The notes under the pieces are model-generated. The model was not told the origin of the DNA, searched no databases, and was given only the letters and a program-made list of their open reading frames with translations. DNA of 64,000 bases, taken from NCBI GenBank assembly GCA_949948715.1, contig CATLGW010000001.1, positions 180,051 through 244,050 of the forward strand, written 5' to 3'. How positions within the stretch are numbered: the stretch's first letter is position 1; each line of letters starts with the position of its first letter. Below, piece after piece: positions 33,267 through 43,487 of the stretch. A program made the position numbers and the translations under genes. The DNA comes from an uncultured Lachnospiraceae bacterium. Its GTDB lineage: Bacteria; Bacillota; Clostridia; Lachnospirales; Lachnospiraceae.

Positions 33267-34208
33267 CTATCCGGCTGCCCCGGGGGTCTTGGGCTTTCTG
33301 GCTTTTCTCTTGATGGGATTGATGCGCTTTGCCGCAAGCCACAGAAAAAGGAAGGAGACCGCCGCAAACATAACTGTGGAGACGATAAGCCATCGATTGT
33401 TCACAGCTATATACCTGATAGGGCCGCCGGTGGGAAACGTCCCCGTCAAGTTTACAAGATTATTCGCAATAGAATCGCCTACCAGAATCTGCGCAAAAAA
33501 TTCTGTCAGATACACTGCGGGATTCAGCAGGAGGAACAGGCACCAATTCTCGCCGTAACTGTAACTGACGGAGAATACTGTCGCAGGTCCCGAATAGCTC
33601 ATATTCACGGAAGTTATGCTGTATATCAAATAGGGCAGAACCGTCCCCAGGAAAAAGAGAAGATAAAACCCGTAGGACATGATCACCGCGCTGATGCTTC
33701 TCTTGCACAGGGAGGAGCACAGGATACCGATGCTTGCGGAAAAAAAGGAGATTAACAGCGCGATGGCCAGGAACCATAACAGATAACTCCAGGACATTCC
33801 GCCTATGATAAAGCACAGGGCCATGACCGGCAGACTGGCCACCACAAACAGCATACTCTGTATAATGGCGGTCATCACCTTTCCCATAATAATGGAGAAG
33901 GGCGTCATGCCTGTGGTCATCATAATGTCAAAGGTCTGCCTTTCCTTCTCCCCCGAGATGGCAGATGCCGTCCGCACCGGAACCACTATGCCGAGGATTA
34001 CAAGCTGTGTCATCGCCAGAGCAGGATAGATCCAGACCATGGCGCTGTAGATATTGTTGGCGGAATATCGGCTCTGCTGTTTGATGACCACAATGGCCAG
34101 GAAAAAGACAAACGCCAGTATCAGCTCGTAAGCAAACACGCCCCAGCAGATCTTCATGCTGCGGGACTGTACCTTCACATCCTTCTTAACAATTGGATTC
34201 AGCCGCAT
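33267..34208 (-). CDS. ABC-2 type permease
   Basis: A 313-residue integral membrane protein with about six helices (for example GVFAYELILAFVFFLAIVVI, MLFVVASLPVMALCFIIGG, VIMSYGFYLLFFLGTVLPYLIY, WLIVSTVMFAAVSFLFLWLAA) and the ABC-2 motif EKERQTFDIMMTTGMTP. ATG 34208 has AGGAGGG upstream and overlaps the ATPase gene end by 23 nt. It pairs with the ATPase encoded next. Resembles GldF/NatB-type permeases; cargo unknown. Confidence 0.88.
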   Translation of the reverse strand: MRLNPIVKKDVKVQSRSMKICWGVFAYELILAFVFFLAIVVIKQQSRYSANNIYSAMVWIYPALAMTQLVILGIVVPVRTASAISGEKERQTFDIMMTTGMTPFSIIMGKVMTAIIQSMLFVVASLPVMALCFIIGGMSWSYLLWFLAIALLISFFSASIGILCSSLCKRSISAVIMSYGFYLLFFLGTVLPYLIYSITSVNMSYSGPATVFSVSYSYGENWCLFLLLNPAVYLTEFFAQILVGDSIANNLVNLTGTFPTGGPIRYIAVNNRWLIVSTVMFAAVSFLFLWLAAKRINPIKRKARKPKTPGAAG

Positions 34209-35148
34209 TTTCCGTTCCTCCCTCCTGTGCCTCACTCTCGGTAACGCGCATAAACAGCGTCTCCAGATTGCCCTCCTGCTTGTGGAAGCCTGTCACCAAC
34301 ACGTCCCGGGCTATCATTTCTCCCACCAGACGGGCAATCTCCTGCTTAGTCATAGTGTGGGACAGCCTTATCTCATACTCGCCCACGGACTCCACCTTCA
34401 CTTTTGGGTGCTCGTTTGCGATGCGCACCGCCGTCTCCCGCCCTTCGTCCAGCGTGATAATAAGCTGGTTGCTTCCAAACACACCCTCCATCACATCCTC
34501 AATGCGCCCGGCCGCCACCAGATTTCCGTGGTCCATGATCCCGATACTGTTGCACATCTCGGAAAGCTCTGAGAGTATATGGGAGCTGATCACAATGGTC
34601 TTTCCCATGCCTTTCAGGTTCAACAAAAGCTCCTTCATCTCCACCCGGGCTCTGGGATCCAAGCCGGAATTGGGCTCGTCTAAAACTAACAGCGCAGGGT
34701 TGTGGATCAGCGCCCTTGCCACACAGAGGCGTTGCTTCATGCCCCGGGACAGCGTGTCAACAAAGAACTCCTTTTTGTCGGAAAGATTCACCAATTCCAG
34801 GAGATCGTCGGATATCCTGGCGATCTCCTTTGAGTTCATGCGGTACATGGAGCCGTAGAAATCCATGTATTCCCTTACCTTCAGATTGTCATATACGCCG
34901 AAAAAATCCGGCACATAGCCGATCTGTTTCTTAATTTCACGCTGACGGGACAAGGCGTCCACCCCGTTAATGATAACGCGTCCTGCGGTGGGCAGCATCA
35001 GCCCGCACACAATGCGGATGGTGGTTGTCTTGCCCGCGCCGTTGGGGCCCACAAATCCGAACAGATCGCCCTGGGGGATGTGAAGCGTCAAATCTCTGAC
35101 GGCCTGAAATTTTCCGTAATTTTTGTATAGATGATCAATTTGAAGCAT
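34186..35148 (-). CDS. ABC transporter ATP-binding protein
   Basis: A 320-residue ATPase with Walker A GPNGAGKTTT, signature LSRGMKQRLCVAR and Walker B LLVLDEPNSGLD, plus a C-terminal regulatory extension of about 90 residues. It resembles GldA/NatA ATPases. It overlaps the upstream 685-residue protein gene by 14 nt and the permease gene by 23 nt, so translation is coupled. It should energise the permease above. Confidence 0.92.
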   Translation of the reverse strand: MLQIDHLYKNYGKFQAVRDLTLHIPQGDLFGFVGPNGAGKTTTIRIVCGLMLPTAGRVIINGVDALSRQREIKKQIGYVPDFFGVYDNLKVREYMDFYGSMYRMNSKEIARISDDLLELVNLSDKKEFFVDTLSRGMKQRLCVARALIHNPALLVLDEPNSGLDPRARVEMKELLLNLKGMGKTIVISSHILSELSEMCNSIGIMDHGNLVAAGRIEDVMEGVFGSNQLIITLDEGRETAVRIANEHPKVKVESVGEYEIRLSHTMTKQEIARLVGEMIARDVLVTGFHKQEGNLETLFMRVTESEAQEGGTENAAESNC

Positions 35149-37192
35149 TGCTGTCCCCCTCCATTTCTACATAGGAATAAAGACATCCGTAGGAGATTTC
35201 CTTGCATTTGTCTGCCACCGCCTTTTCATAGTCCGGCACAACGCCTGCAATCACTGCGTTTTTAGCGGGGTTGGGATTACCCTCGTTGGCAATGGTGAGC
35301 GCGATGAACAGAGCGGAAACATCATCCCTCTCATACTGAATTGACGAAGTGGAATAGCCGTACAGACCCAGCATATCATAGCGTAGGCTGTCCAGATAGG
35401 TGGAGGTGTTCTGGTATACGCACCTTCCGTCCGCCGCTGCCTGAGCAATGTCCAGGGTCTCCCCCGCTTTCACATCCGAGAACACCATGATGCCGGCGTT
35501 GTACCATACCCCCATATAGGCCAGATCCCGGTTTGTACCGTTTGTGACGGTTCCCTCGGCGTTCAGGGAGGAGAACAGCCGCTCCAGTCCTGACCCGGAG
35601 AAGTTCCCGGTGCTCTCCGCCTTTTGTCCCGCATAGAGAAATCCGCTCTCGAAATTTTCATAGGGTTTCATGCCCACGGACAGGCCCTCGGCGCCGTTTG
35701 TCACCACATAGTGATAATCGTCGGCATTGGTTCCGGAGCCACGATAATAATCAAGTCCCGGCCCTGCCACCTCATAGCGGCTGTCCAGGCGCATATCCCA
35801 TTCTTTGACCCCCGAACGGTAGGCCAGGAAATAAGTGTCCGCCCAACTCTTATCCGTCTGCTGTACCGTTACAGAGTATACTCTGGTCTCATTCACACTG
35901 GCCCCTCTGCCGAAGAAGAACACTCCCCCGATAAAGAGAAGGCCCAGGATGGGCACTCCCATCCAATACCACTCCCTGCGCTTACATTTGCGCAGGATCA
36001 GATACAGGACGGGACCCACCATTACCACATAAATACCGATCAGCACCTCCAACCAGGTGAAATCCACATTGGTGTTCAGATTGTCAATATATGCGATGGA
36101 CTCTCTCCCTATATAATTGACCTCCGAACCATTGTTAAAGGTTTGAAAGCTGGAGGAATTGTACATGATGTTTTCATACATATTCTGCACGGAATAATCG
36201 TCCAGCTTCTGCAACTGCTGTTCTTCCAGAGAGATATAGTAGATGCCAACGGCTCCGTCCTCCAAGTGGATACAGAGGGAAGGATTTAACGAATTATCAT
36301 AAAATTCCTTCGGATAATTGCCGTTATGATCGTTAAAATTTAAATCCGCAACCGCCATCTGGGAAAAATCGATGCCCACATCCCGATAGTTGTAATAATA
36401 GCCGTATCTTTCCGCGTTGGCCGACAGGATATTTTCCGCTCCGGGCTCGCTGATCTCCACAATCTCAACATCCAGAAAATCCTCGTCAAATCCGGAAAGG
36501 GTCTCCTCGGCATATGCTCCGGTGCCGATCATCAGCCATCCGCCGTCCTTCACCCACTCCTGAATCGCCTGAATGGTCTCCTGACCAAGCTGGGATACGT
36601 TGTAATGATCGATGACCAGAAAGTACAGACCGTCCAAATAGGACTGCAGATTGTCCCCGCTTAGCTCGATCAGCTCCAGGGGATAGCTTATGTTCATAAT
36701 GGAGAAATCCCTTCCTCCCGCGTCCAGATAAGTCAGACCGGAGTAATTGTCGGACAAAATACCCACCGCAATGCCGGTCATTGTGTTTCCGAACACATTA
36801 TTAAAGGGGATGGACTGCAGGGTGTGTCCTTTTTCATCCAGGAAATTCAGTCGGCAAACGCCTCGGTTTGTATCCGCAGCCCCGGCGGTGACAGTGACGG
36901 TAAACTGCTTCTTCCCCTGAGCCGGCAGGGTGAGCTCTGTATTGTATGCGCAGTTCCCCCCGGTCATTCCGGCGAAGACTACCTGTACCGTACCTTCAAA
37001 ATCCTCTCCCCGGTTCTCCACCGTCACCTGCATGACATAATTGTTATTGTCCTGCCTCAAATAGGTTATGTCACCGGAAAACATATCCGTCTGCGAATCC
37101 TCTTTCGCAGACGCCACGCTGCTTCCCATACCGGCAAGCAGGACGAACAGGCACAGGAATACAGCGGCTGTGGCCGCAACTTTATTTCGCAT
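35135..37192 (-). CDS. Secreted/membrane protein heading the ABC-MoxR operon
   Basis: A 685-residue protein with a signal peptide (MRNKVAATAAVFLCLFVLLAGMGSSVASA), a beta-rich NEW3-like region (YVMQVTVENRGEDFEGTVQVVF), a GATase-like or DUF4350-like central part (GLYFLVIDHYNVSQLGQETIQAIQEWVKDGGWLMIGTG) and two membrane helices at about 370-425 (WLEVLIGIYVVMVGPVLYLIL; GVPILGLLFIGGVFFFG), followed by a further 260-residue outside domain. GldG-like proteins associated with ABC-2 systems share this logic. AAAGGAGAAGGAG precedes the start. Function unknown; first gene of the operon. Confidence 0.75.
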   Translation of the reverse strand: MRNKVAATAAVFLCLFVLLAGMGSSVASAKEDSQTDMFSGDITYLRQDNNNYVMQVTVENRGEDFEGTVQVVFAGMTGGNCAYNTELTLPAQGKKQFTVTVTAGAADTNRGVCRLNFLDEKGHTLQSIPFNNVFGNTMTGIAVGILSDNYSGLTYLDAGGRDFSIMNISYPLELIELSGDNLQSYLDGLYFLVIDHYNVSQLGQETIQAIQEWVKDGGWLMIGTGAYAEETLSGFDEDFLDVEIVEISEPGAENILSANAERYGYYYNYRDVGIDFSQMAVADLNFNDHNGNYPKEFYDNSLNPSLCIHLEDGAVGIYYISLEEQQLQKLDDYSVQNMYENIMYNSSSFQTFNNGSEVNYIGRESIAYIDNLNTNVDFTWLEVLIGIYVVMVGPVLYLILRKCKRREWYWMGVPILGLLFIGGVFFFGRGASVNETRVYSVTVQQTDKSWADTYFLAYRSGVKEWDMRLDSRYEVAGPGLDYYRGSGTNADDYHYVVTNGAEGLSVGMKPYENFESGFLYAGQKAESTGNFSGSGLERLFSSLNAEGTVTNGTNRDLAYMGVWYNAGIMVFSDVKAGETLDIAQAAADGRCVYQNTSTYLDSLRYDMLGLYGYSTSSIQYERDDVSALFIALTIANEGNPNPAKNAVIAGVVPDYEKAVADKCKEISYGCLYSYVEMEGDSNASN

Positions 37193-37372
37193 CTCCTTCT
37201 CCTTTCCCTATACCGCGCAATACGCCGCCGAATTGCTTCGCCAGGCCTGCCGGGATTTATTGGCTATAGGTATGATAACACATTACACTGTTAAAATCCT
37301 ATAAAACATTCGAAAAAAAACTTTAAGATTTTCTAAATGTATGTGTTCGGCGGCGCTTTGGACAAAATAAGA

Positions 37373-37400
37373 CAGGGCCTCCGCCTGCGGGATAGCCCTG
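37373..37400 (-). terminator. Terminator after carB
   Basis: CAGGGC (37373-37378) pairs with GCCCTG (37395-37400); on the minus strand the hairpin is followed by TCTTATTTTGTCC. It lies 16 nt beyond the carB stop. The rest of 37193-37415 shows no gene. Confidence 0.65.
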
Positions 37401-37415
37401 CCGTGAAAATTTTAT

Positions 37416-40400
37416 TTATTTCTCCCGGATCTGTCCATGAAGAGCCTGGAGAGAATGCACCTCTCCGTTGCCCGACCGCTGCACCTGAAGGATACCCTCG
37501 GCCGTGGAGCGGGCCGCAGCGATGGTGGTCATATAGGGGATCTTGGCCTTGATGGCCGCTTTCCTCAGATAGCTGTCGTCATGCACGCTGTCGCTTCCCA
37601 CGGGGGAATTGATAATCAGATCCACCTCGCCGTTGGTGATCAGATCCAGCACATTGGGCCTGCCCTCGTAGAGCTTCTTCACAAATTCCGCGGGAATGCC
37701 CGCCTCCTGTAAAAGCTCGCAGGTCTTTCCGGTGGCAAGAATCTTAAAGCCAGCCTGGTGGAAGGCGCTCCCCACCTCCACCACCTCGTCTTTATCCTTT
37801 CTGTTCACACTGATCAGCACTCTGCCGTTTAAGGGCAGCCTGGTCTGAGTGGCCTCCTGAGCCTTAAAGAACGCCTCTCCCACGGAGGGGGAAAGCCCCA
37901 GCACCTCACCGGTGGATCTCATTTCGGGCCCCAGCACGGGGTCCACCTCCGGGAACATATTGAAGGGGAACACAGCCTCCTTCACACCATAGTAAGGGAT
38001 TTCCTGCTCCTTTAAGCCGGGCACGGGGGAAGGTCTGCCCGTAATCTCCCCTGTGATGATCTCCGTCGCCAGGGGAACCATGCGGATATTGCACACCTTG
38101 GATACCAGCGGCACGGTACGGGATGCCCTGGGATTGGCCTCCAGCACATATACTTTTCCGTTTTCAATGGCATACTGCATATTCATCAGGCCCTGCACAT
38201 GCATTTCCTCTGCGATCTTCCTTGTATATTCCTTGATGGTGGCCACATTCTCCTCAGAGATATGCCGGGAGGGAATGATGCAGGCGGAGTCTCCGGAATG
38301 GACTCCCGCCAGCTCAATATGCTCCATGACGGCGGGCACGAAAGCGTGGGCTCCATCACTGATGGCGTCCGCTTCGCACTCGGTGGCGTGGTTTAAGAAT
38401 CGGTCGATCAGAATGGGTCTGTCCGGCGTCACTCCCACAGCGGCCTTCATGTAGCCTGTCAGGTTCACGTCGTCGTATACCACCTCCATGCCCCGGCCCC
38501 CCAGCACATAGGAAGGGCGTACCATCACGGGATAGCCGATGCGGTGGGCAATCTCCAGGGCTTCCTCCACCGTGGTGGCCATGCCTGACTCCGGCATGGG
38601 AATCTCCAGCTTGTCCATCATGGCCCGGAACAGATCTCTGTCCTCCGCCAGGTCGATGACGGAAGGTGAGGTGCCCAGGATTCGAACCCCGTTTTTCTCC
38701 AGATCCGACGCCAGATTCAACGGCGTCTGTCCGCCGAATTGGGCAATGACGCCCACCGGCTGTTCTTTTTTGTAGATGCTCAGCACATCCTCCAGTGTCA
38801 GGGGTTCAAAGTAGAGCTTGTCCGAGGTGTCGTAGTCCGTGGACACCGTCTCGGGATTGCAGTTTACAATAATGGTCTCAAAACCCAGCTTTTTCAGCGC
38901 CAGGGAGGCATGCACACAACAGTAGTCAAACTCAATGCCCTGCCCGATGCGGTTGGGGCCTCCACCCAGAATCATAACCTTCGGCTTGTCGGTGCGGACA
39001 GGATTTTTATCCTCGGCATTGTAGGTGGAATAATAATATGCTCTGTCCGGCGTACCGCTTACATGTATGCCCTCCCAGGCCTCGCTAAGTCCCAGAGCAG
39101 TGCGCCTCTCCCTGATCTCCTGCTCCGGAACCTGCAGCAGAAGGCTCAGATACTTGTCGGAGAAGCCGTCCTTCTTTGCCCGGATCAGTTTTCCGTCCTC
39201 AGGAAGCGATCCCCGGTCCGCAAGGAGGGCCTGTTCCTCCTGGACAAGCTCCTGCATCTGCTCGATAAACCAAGCCTTCACATGGGTGATCTCGTGCAGC
39301 TCCTCCACGGAGGCTCCCTTTTTCAGGGCCTCATACATGGCGAAATGCCGTTCACTGGAGGGAGTGGCCAGCGTCTGCAGAAGCTGTTCCTTTGACATGG
39401 CCTCCAGCTTAGGTATCTGTCCCAGGCCGTACCGCCCGGTCTCCAGTGAGCGAATGGCCTTCTGAAAAGCCTCCTTATAATTTTTGCCGATACTCATGAC
39501 CTCGCCCACGGCGCGCATCTGGGTACCCAGCTTATCCTCAACTCCCTTGAACTTCTCAAAGGCCCAACGGGCAAATTTAATCACCACATAATCCCCGCCC
39601 GGCATATACTTGTCCAAAGTGCCGTACTTTCCACAGGGAATATCCTTCAACGTAAGTCCCGAGGCCAGCATGGCGCTGACCAGGGCGATGGGGAAGCCCG
39701 TTGCCTTGGAGGCCAGGGCGGAGGACCGAGAGGTCCTGGGGTTGATCTCTATGACAATGATCCTGTCGCTGACAGGGTCGTGGGCAAACTGCACATTGGT
39801 GCCACCGATGACCTGCACGGACTCCACAATGCGGTAGGCCTGCTCCTGGAGCCTTTCCTGCAGTTCCTTTGATATGGTGAGCATGGGCGCGGCACAGAAG
39901 GAATCTCCCGTGTGCACTCCCATGGGGTCGATATTCTCGATGAAGCAGACCGTGATCATATTCCCTTCTGCGTCACGCACCACCTCCAGCTCCAGCTCCT
40001 CCCATCCCAGGATGGATTCCTCCACCAGAACCTGGCCCACCAGGCTGGCCTGAAGCCCCCTGGCGCACACGGTGCGCAGCTCCTCCTTATTGTACACCAG
40101 GCCGCCGCCGGCGCCGCCCATGGTGTAGGCGGGGCGCAATACCACAGGGTAGCCCAGTCTGTCCGCAATCTGCAGAGCTTCCTCCACGGTGTAGGCCACC
40201 TCGCTTCTGGCCATCTCAATTCCCAATGCGTTCATGGCGTTCTTGAATTCGATGCGGTCCTCCCCGCGCTCGATGGCGTCCACCTGCACACCGATGACCT
40301 TCACTCCGTATTTGTCCAAAATCCCTGCGTTTGCCAGCTCCGCACAAAGATTTAAGCCCGATTGTCCCCCCAAATTGGGAAGCAGCGCGTCCGGCCGTTC

Positions 40401-40640
40401 CTTGGCAATGATCTGTTCCAGCCGCTCCTTGTTGAGAGGCTCGATATAGGTGACATCCGCCGTCTCCGGATCCGTCATGATGGTTGCGGGATTGGAATTG
40501 ACCAGCACGATCTCGTATCCCAGCTTCCGCAGGGCCTTGCAGGCCTGGGTGCCGGAATAGTCAAACTCGCAGGCCTGGCCTATAATGATAGGGCCGGAGC
40601 CTATGATCAATACTTTGTGAATATCGGTTCTCTGTGGCAT
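37416..40640 (-). CDS. carB: Carbamoyl-phosphate synthase large subunit
   Basis: A 1074-residue enzyme making carbamoyl phosphate from bicarbonate, ATP and ammonia delivered by the small subunit, for pyrimidine and arginine synthesis. Two homologous ATP-grasp halves are visible: VLIIGSGPIIIGQACEFDYSG near the N-terminus and VMILGGGPNRIGQGIEFDYC about residue 555, with VIEINPRTSRSSALASKATG and VLEANPRASRTVPLVSKV. The MGS-like allosteric domain occupies the last 140 residues. Length is normal. No carA lies next to it. GGAGGTTG upstream of ATG 40640. Confidence 0.97.
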   Translation of the reverse strand: MPQRTDIHKVLIIGSGPIIIGQACEFDYSGTQACKALRKLGYEIVLVNSNPATIMTDPETADVTYIEPLNKERLEQIIAKERPDALLPNLGGQSGLNLCAELANAGILDKYGVKVIGVQVDAIERGEDRIEFKNAMNALGIEMARSEVAYTVEEALQIADRLGYPVVLRPAYTMGGAGGGLVYNKEELRTVCARGLQASLVGQVLVEESILGWEELELEVVRDAEGNMITVCFIENIDPMGVHTGDSFCAAPMLTISKELQERLQEQAYRIVESVQVIGGTNVQFAHDPVSDRIIVIEINPRTSRSSALASKATGFPIALVSAMLASGLTLKDIPCGKYGTLDKYMPGGDYVVIKFARWAFEKFKGVEDKLGTQMRAVGEVMSIGKNYKEAFQKAIRSLETGRYGLGQIPKLEAMSKEQLLQTLATPSSERHFAMYEALKKGASVEELHEITHVKAWFIEQMQELVQEEQALLADRGSLPEDGKLIRAKKDGFSDKYLSLLLQVPEQEIRERRTALGLSEAWEGIHVSGTPDRAYYYSTYNAEDKNPVRTDKPKVMILGGGPNRIGQGIEFDYCCVHASLALKKLGFETIIVNCNPETVSTDYDTSDKLYFEPLTLEDVLSIYKKEQPVGVIAQFGGQTPLNLASDLEKNGVRILGTSPSVIDLAEDRDLFRAMMDKLEIPMPESGMATTVEEALEIAHRIGYPVMVRPSYVLGGRGMEVVYDDVNLTGYMKAAVGVTPDRPILIDRFLNHATECEADAISDGAHAFVPAVMEHIELAGVHSGDSACIIPSRHISEENVATIKEYTRKIAEEMHVQGLMNMQYAIENGKVYVLEANPRASRTVPLVSKVCNIRMVPLATEIITGEITGRPSPVPGLKEQEIPYYGVKEAVFPFNMFPEVDPVLGPEMRSTGEVLGLSPSVGEAFFKAQEATQTRLPLNGRVLISVNRKDKDEVVEVGSAFHQAGFKILATGKTCELLQEAGIPAEFVKKLYEGRPNVLDLITNGEVDLIINSPVGSDSVHDDSYLRKAAIKAKIPYMTTIAAARSTAEGILQVQRSGNGEVHSLQALHGQIREK

Positions 40641-40749
40641 ATTACAACCTCCTTAGTTGGCATTATTGTCCAGTCTTGGCATTTTTTATAAAGGCTAATC
40701 TATTCTACCATATTCCAATCAGATTTTAAATACAGAGTTTACAAAAATA

Positions 40750-40778
40750 CGGAGGAACCGTCCCCGACGATCCCTCCG
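40750..40778 (-). terminator. Terminator of the chemotaxis receptor gene
   Basis: A 13-bp stem (two G-U pairs) with a 3-nt loop spans 40750-40778, followed on the minus strand by TATTTTTG. It starts 17 nt past the stop codon. Confidence 0.9.
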
Positions 40779-40794
40779 CACCTGTCTAATACTT

Positions 40795-42855
40795 CTATGA
40801 GGTTTTAAATTTCCCCACAATATCCTCCAGTTGTCCAGCCAGTCTCTTGTTTTGCTGTGACTGCTCCTGAACCGATTCCGCGATTTTGTTCGTGTTTTCG
40901 TTCTTTTCAACTATCACACCGATGGCGGAATTGTTGTCGTCGGTAATCCGGTTCATATCCCCTATATTTTTAGAGATCTGGTCCACGGATTTTTTAAGCT
41001 GCTCCACCGAGTCATTGGTGATATCCAACTGCTCCTTGATGGCGTTTACAGCCGCGCCATAGCTGGTGGATTTATCCGCAAAGTCCCTGAACTGTCCCAC
41101 CACATCCTGCTCAATGAATTCGATGATGGTCTTAAAGCAATCGCTGACCACCTCAATGCTTCCGTTGGCCTCCGTGCAGAGAGTCTGAATGTTTGTGGCG
41201 GTTGTCTTGGTGGTTGCGGCCAGGCTGCCGATCTCACCCGCCACAATGGCAAATCCCCGACCGGCCTCCCCGGCCCTGGCAGCTTCGATGGACGCATTCA
41301 GGGAAAGCAGGTTCGTCTGATTGGCAATGCTGAGTATTTCACTGGCCATCTCGTTGATGCGGATCAGACTGCTCAGACTGGAGACGGCCTCCTCCACGGA
41401 GACATTGGTTCTGGCAAGCGTATCCTTTCCGTTATTGTATGCGTAATCCGCCCTGGACTGCATCTCCTTCGCGCTGGCGATGACAGTATCGCTGGTGTGC
41501 ACGGAATCAGAGACATTGTTCAAAATACGTTTCACCGCCAGATTAATGCTCTCGATTTCCTTATTGACGTTGGTGACTATCGTGTTGGTACACTCAAGGG
41601 AAGCGGAAAGCTCCTCCGCCGTGGCCAGATTGTCGGCCACATCGTCCACCAGCTCCACGGCGGAAACCTGAAGGCTGCCGGCCTTTTCGCTGATGGTATC
41701 GCAGCAGTCCCGCAGTGTGGCGCTGATCTTCTGCATCGCCTCAGTCAGTATGTCCGTAGCCTTTGCAATGCTTCCCAGCTCATCTCTCCTCGCGGCATAC
41801 CTTTTTATGTCCTTATTGTCGGAAATATCAAAATTCTGAAGAGCGACTATGCCCTCCTCAATCGTTCTCATGGGTCTGGTCAATTTAGCGATAATAAGCA
41901 GTGATACCACCACCATAACTGCCATGATAACGATACAGACAGCGATAATCACTGCCTTCAGACTGTTGACGGATGCAAAAATTTCGTCGGAATCGTCGGA
42001 AATCATAAAAATCCAGCCCCGGTCCGCCATATAATAATAAGTATTGATAAAATCTCTGCCGCCCTCGCTGTATTCCACATATCCGCAGACATTTTCCGCC
42101 GTGCCGGCATATTGTGCGCAGAGCTGGGTAATATAACTCTCCTCCGCCACGGTGGCAACCTTTTCGGAGTCCTGATTGAAAATGAATTTTCCGTCCCCTG
42201 CATTCACCATACAGTAAACGGCGCTGTCCAGACCGTTTAATGTCATAGAATTCAGCTTATCCACCAGGCCGGAGGTAAAGATACCGCCGCCCACCAGACC
42301 CGCCGGATCGCCCTTCTCGTCGAATACGGCCATGTACATGGAGACAATCTGCGCGCCGCTGGCAGGAGAAATGATAATGCCTGTATTGTACACCCCGTCC
42401 GCCGCCAGCATGGCCTCCTGCAGGGCCTTCAGGGAATCGCCCTCCCTGGTGGTGATTCCCACCACGTTTGCATTAGTATGAGCCAGGACATGGGTATTCC
42501 ACTCGCTGGCATACAGGCCCTCCAGATTGTCAATGTCGCCTGAGAATTTTTCCGTGTAGGCCTGGGCCTGCGAAACGGCGGAAGGATCCCCCGGATGCTT
42601 CAGCAGGTCCAGAATCTCCCCCGCCCTGCTGTACGCCGTCAGAATCATTTCGGATTCCTCCACGTAATTCTCGATAATCTCCCCCCGCTCCAGCGTAATG
42701 GTCTTCATGCTGTTGATAATGCTTTCTCTGGTATTCTTTGTCATGTTGGAAATCACCAATACCATGAGAAACGACAGCGCCAGGATCTGAAGACACAGTA
42801 TCGCCGCAATAATTTTTGCCCCTAATGTAATTCTTCCCTTTACTCGTTTCATCAT
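40795..42855 (-). CDS. Methyl-accepting chemotaxis protein
   Basis: A 686-residue receptor: N-terminal helix ([21 protein letters not shown]), an extracellular double-Cache-like sensor (about 40-300), a second helix ([22 protein letters not shown]), HAMP, and the signalling hairpin with [17 protein letters not shown] and the preceding [27 protein letters not shown]. It should signal to CheA/CheW according to an outside ligand. GGAGGTG precedes ATG 42855; ATG 42852 is equivalent. Own promoter and terminator are visible, so it is monocistronic. Confidence 0.95.
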   Translation of the reverse strand: MMKRVKGRITLGAKIIAAILCLQILALSFLMVLVISNMTKNTRESIINSMKTITLERGEIIENYVEESEMILTAYSRAGEILDLLKHPGDPSAVSQAQAYTEKFSGDIDNLEGLYASEWNTHVLAHTNANVVGITTREGDSLKALQEAMLAADGVYNTGIIISPASGAQIVSMYMAVFDEKGDPAGLVGGGIFTSGLVDKLNSMTLNGLDSAVYCMVNAGDGKFIFNQDSEKVATVAEESYITQLCAQYAGTAENVCGYVEYSEGGRDFINTYYYMADRGWIFMISDDSDEIFASVNSLKAVIIAVCIVIMAVMVVVSLLIIAKLTRPMRTIEEGIVALQNFDISDNKDIKRYAARRDELGSIAKATDILTEAMQKISATLRDCCDTISEKAGSLQVSAVELVDDVADNLATAEELSASLECTNTIVTNVNKEIESINLAVKRILNNVSDSVHTSDTVIASAKEMQSRADYAYNNGKDTLARTNVSVEEAVSSLSSLIRINEMASEILSIANQTNLLSLNASIEAARAGEAGRGFAIVAGEIGSLAATTKTTATNIQTLCTEANGSIEVVSDCFKTIIEFIEQDVVGQFRDFADKSTSYGAAVNAIKEQLDITNDSVEQLKKSVDQISKNIGDMNRITDDNNSAIGVIVEKNENTNKIAESVQEQSQQNKRLAGQLEDIVGKFKTS

Positions 42856-42942
42856 CGCAAACACCTCCAAATGCATTGAATAATATTTAATACACCGACA
42901 GAGCAATTTGCCACTTTGAATGGTACAAGGCACATTAACACC

Positions 42943-42971
42943 AGTATATTGACTATATATTTATTTGTCAA
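42943..42971 (-). promoter_or_regulatory. Promoter of the chemotaxis receptor gene
   Basis: On the minus strand TTGACA (42971-42966), a 17-bp spacer and TATACT (42948-42943): near-consensus sigma-A promoter. ATTGAC/GTCAAT form a small dyad over it. Confidence 0.85.
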
Positions 42972-42998
42972 TAGTTAAAATTGGTTTGCTCAGTCTCC

Positions 42999-43487
42999 CT
43001 ACCCCCTTTCCATAGAGAGTATATATTTTGCGGGCAATACCACGCCGTCCGCAAAAATCAGCCGTTGATTGCAGGTGTCAACCTTTTTCAGTCTTCCGCG
43101 GAAAGAAGCAAAAGCGCCGCCGCTCTTTCGCAAATCCGGCCGGAAATAAGTCACCTCAATCTCCGGCTCCAGGGAAGGGTCCTGTCCCATCTCAAAAAGG
43201 AGCCGCCGCAGGGTTTCGTCCATCCGCTCCCGCTGCCCCTCGTCTTGCGCTGCGAATTCCTCCGTCTGCCGCGCCGTCTCCCAAATGGCCTCCTCATGTC
43301 CTGTGAGAGCCGCAAAGGGCGAGAACTGCGCCGCCCGGTCTAAAAGAGGCATGGGAGGATGTCTCCTGGAGATATGGCGGGGCAGCCCCATAATGTCATC
43401 ATATGCGGCGGGCGTCTTGTCCTTGCCATATCGCCTTGAACTTTCCCCGAAATTTCCCTGCGCGGACGATATGCTGTCACGGCTCAT
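42999..43487 (-). CDS. YolD-like protein
   Basis: A 162-residue protein with the YolD signature RRHPPMPLLDRAAQFSPFAALTGHEEAI and a C-terminal beta region (YFRPDLRKSGGAF...FRGRLKKVDTCNQRLIFADG). Its ATG overlaps the stop of the Y-family polymerase gene (43484-43487), so it is translated with it. YolD-type proteins accompany UmuC-like polymerases and are thought to be functional stand-ins for UmuD-type partners; this is not proven. Confidence 0.88.
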   Translation of the reverse strand: MSRDSISSAQGNFGESSRRYGKDKTPAAYDDIMGLPRHISRRHPPMPLLDRAAQFSPFAALTGHEEAIWETARQTEEFAAQDEGQRERMDETLRRLLFEMGQDPSLEPEIEVTYFRPDLRKSGGAFASFRGRLKKVDTCNQRLIFADGVVLPAKYILSMERG

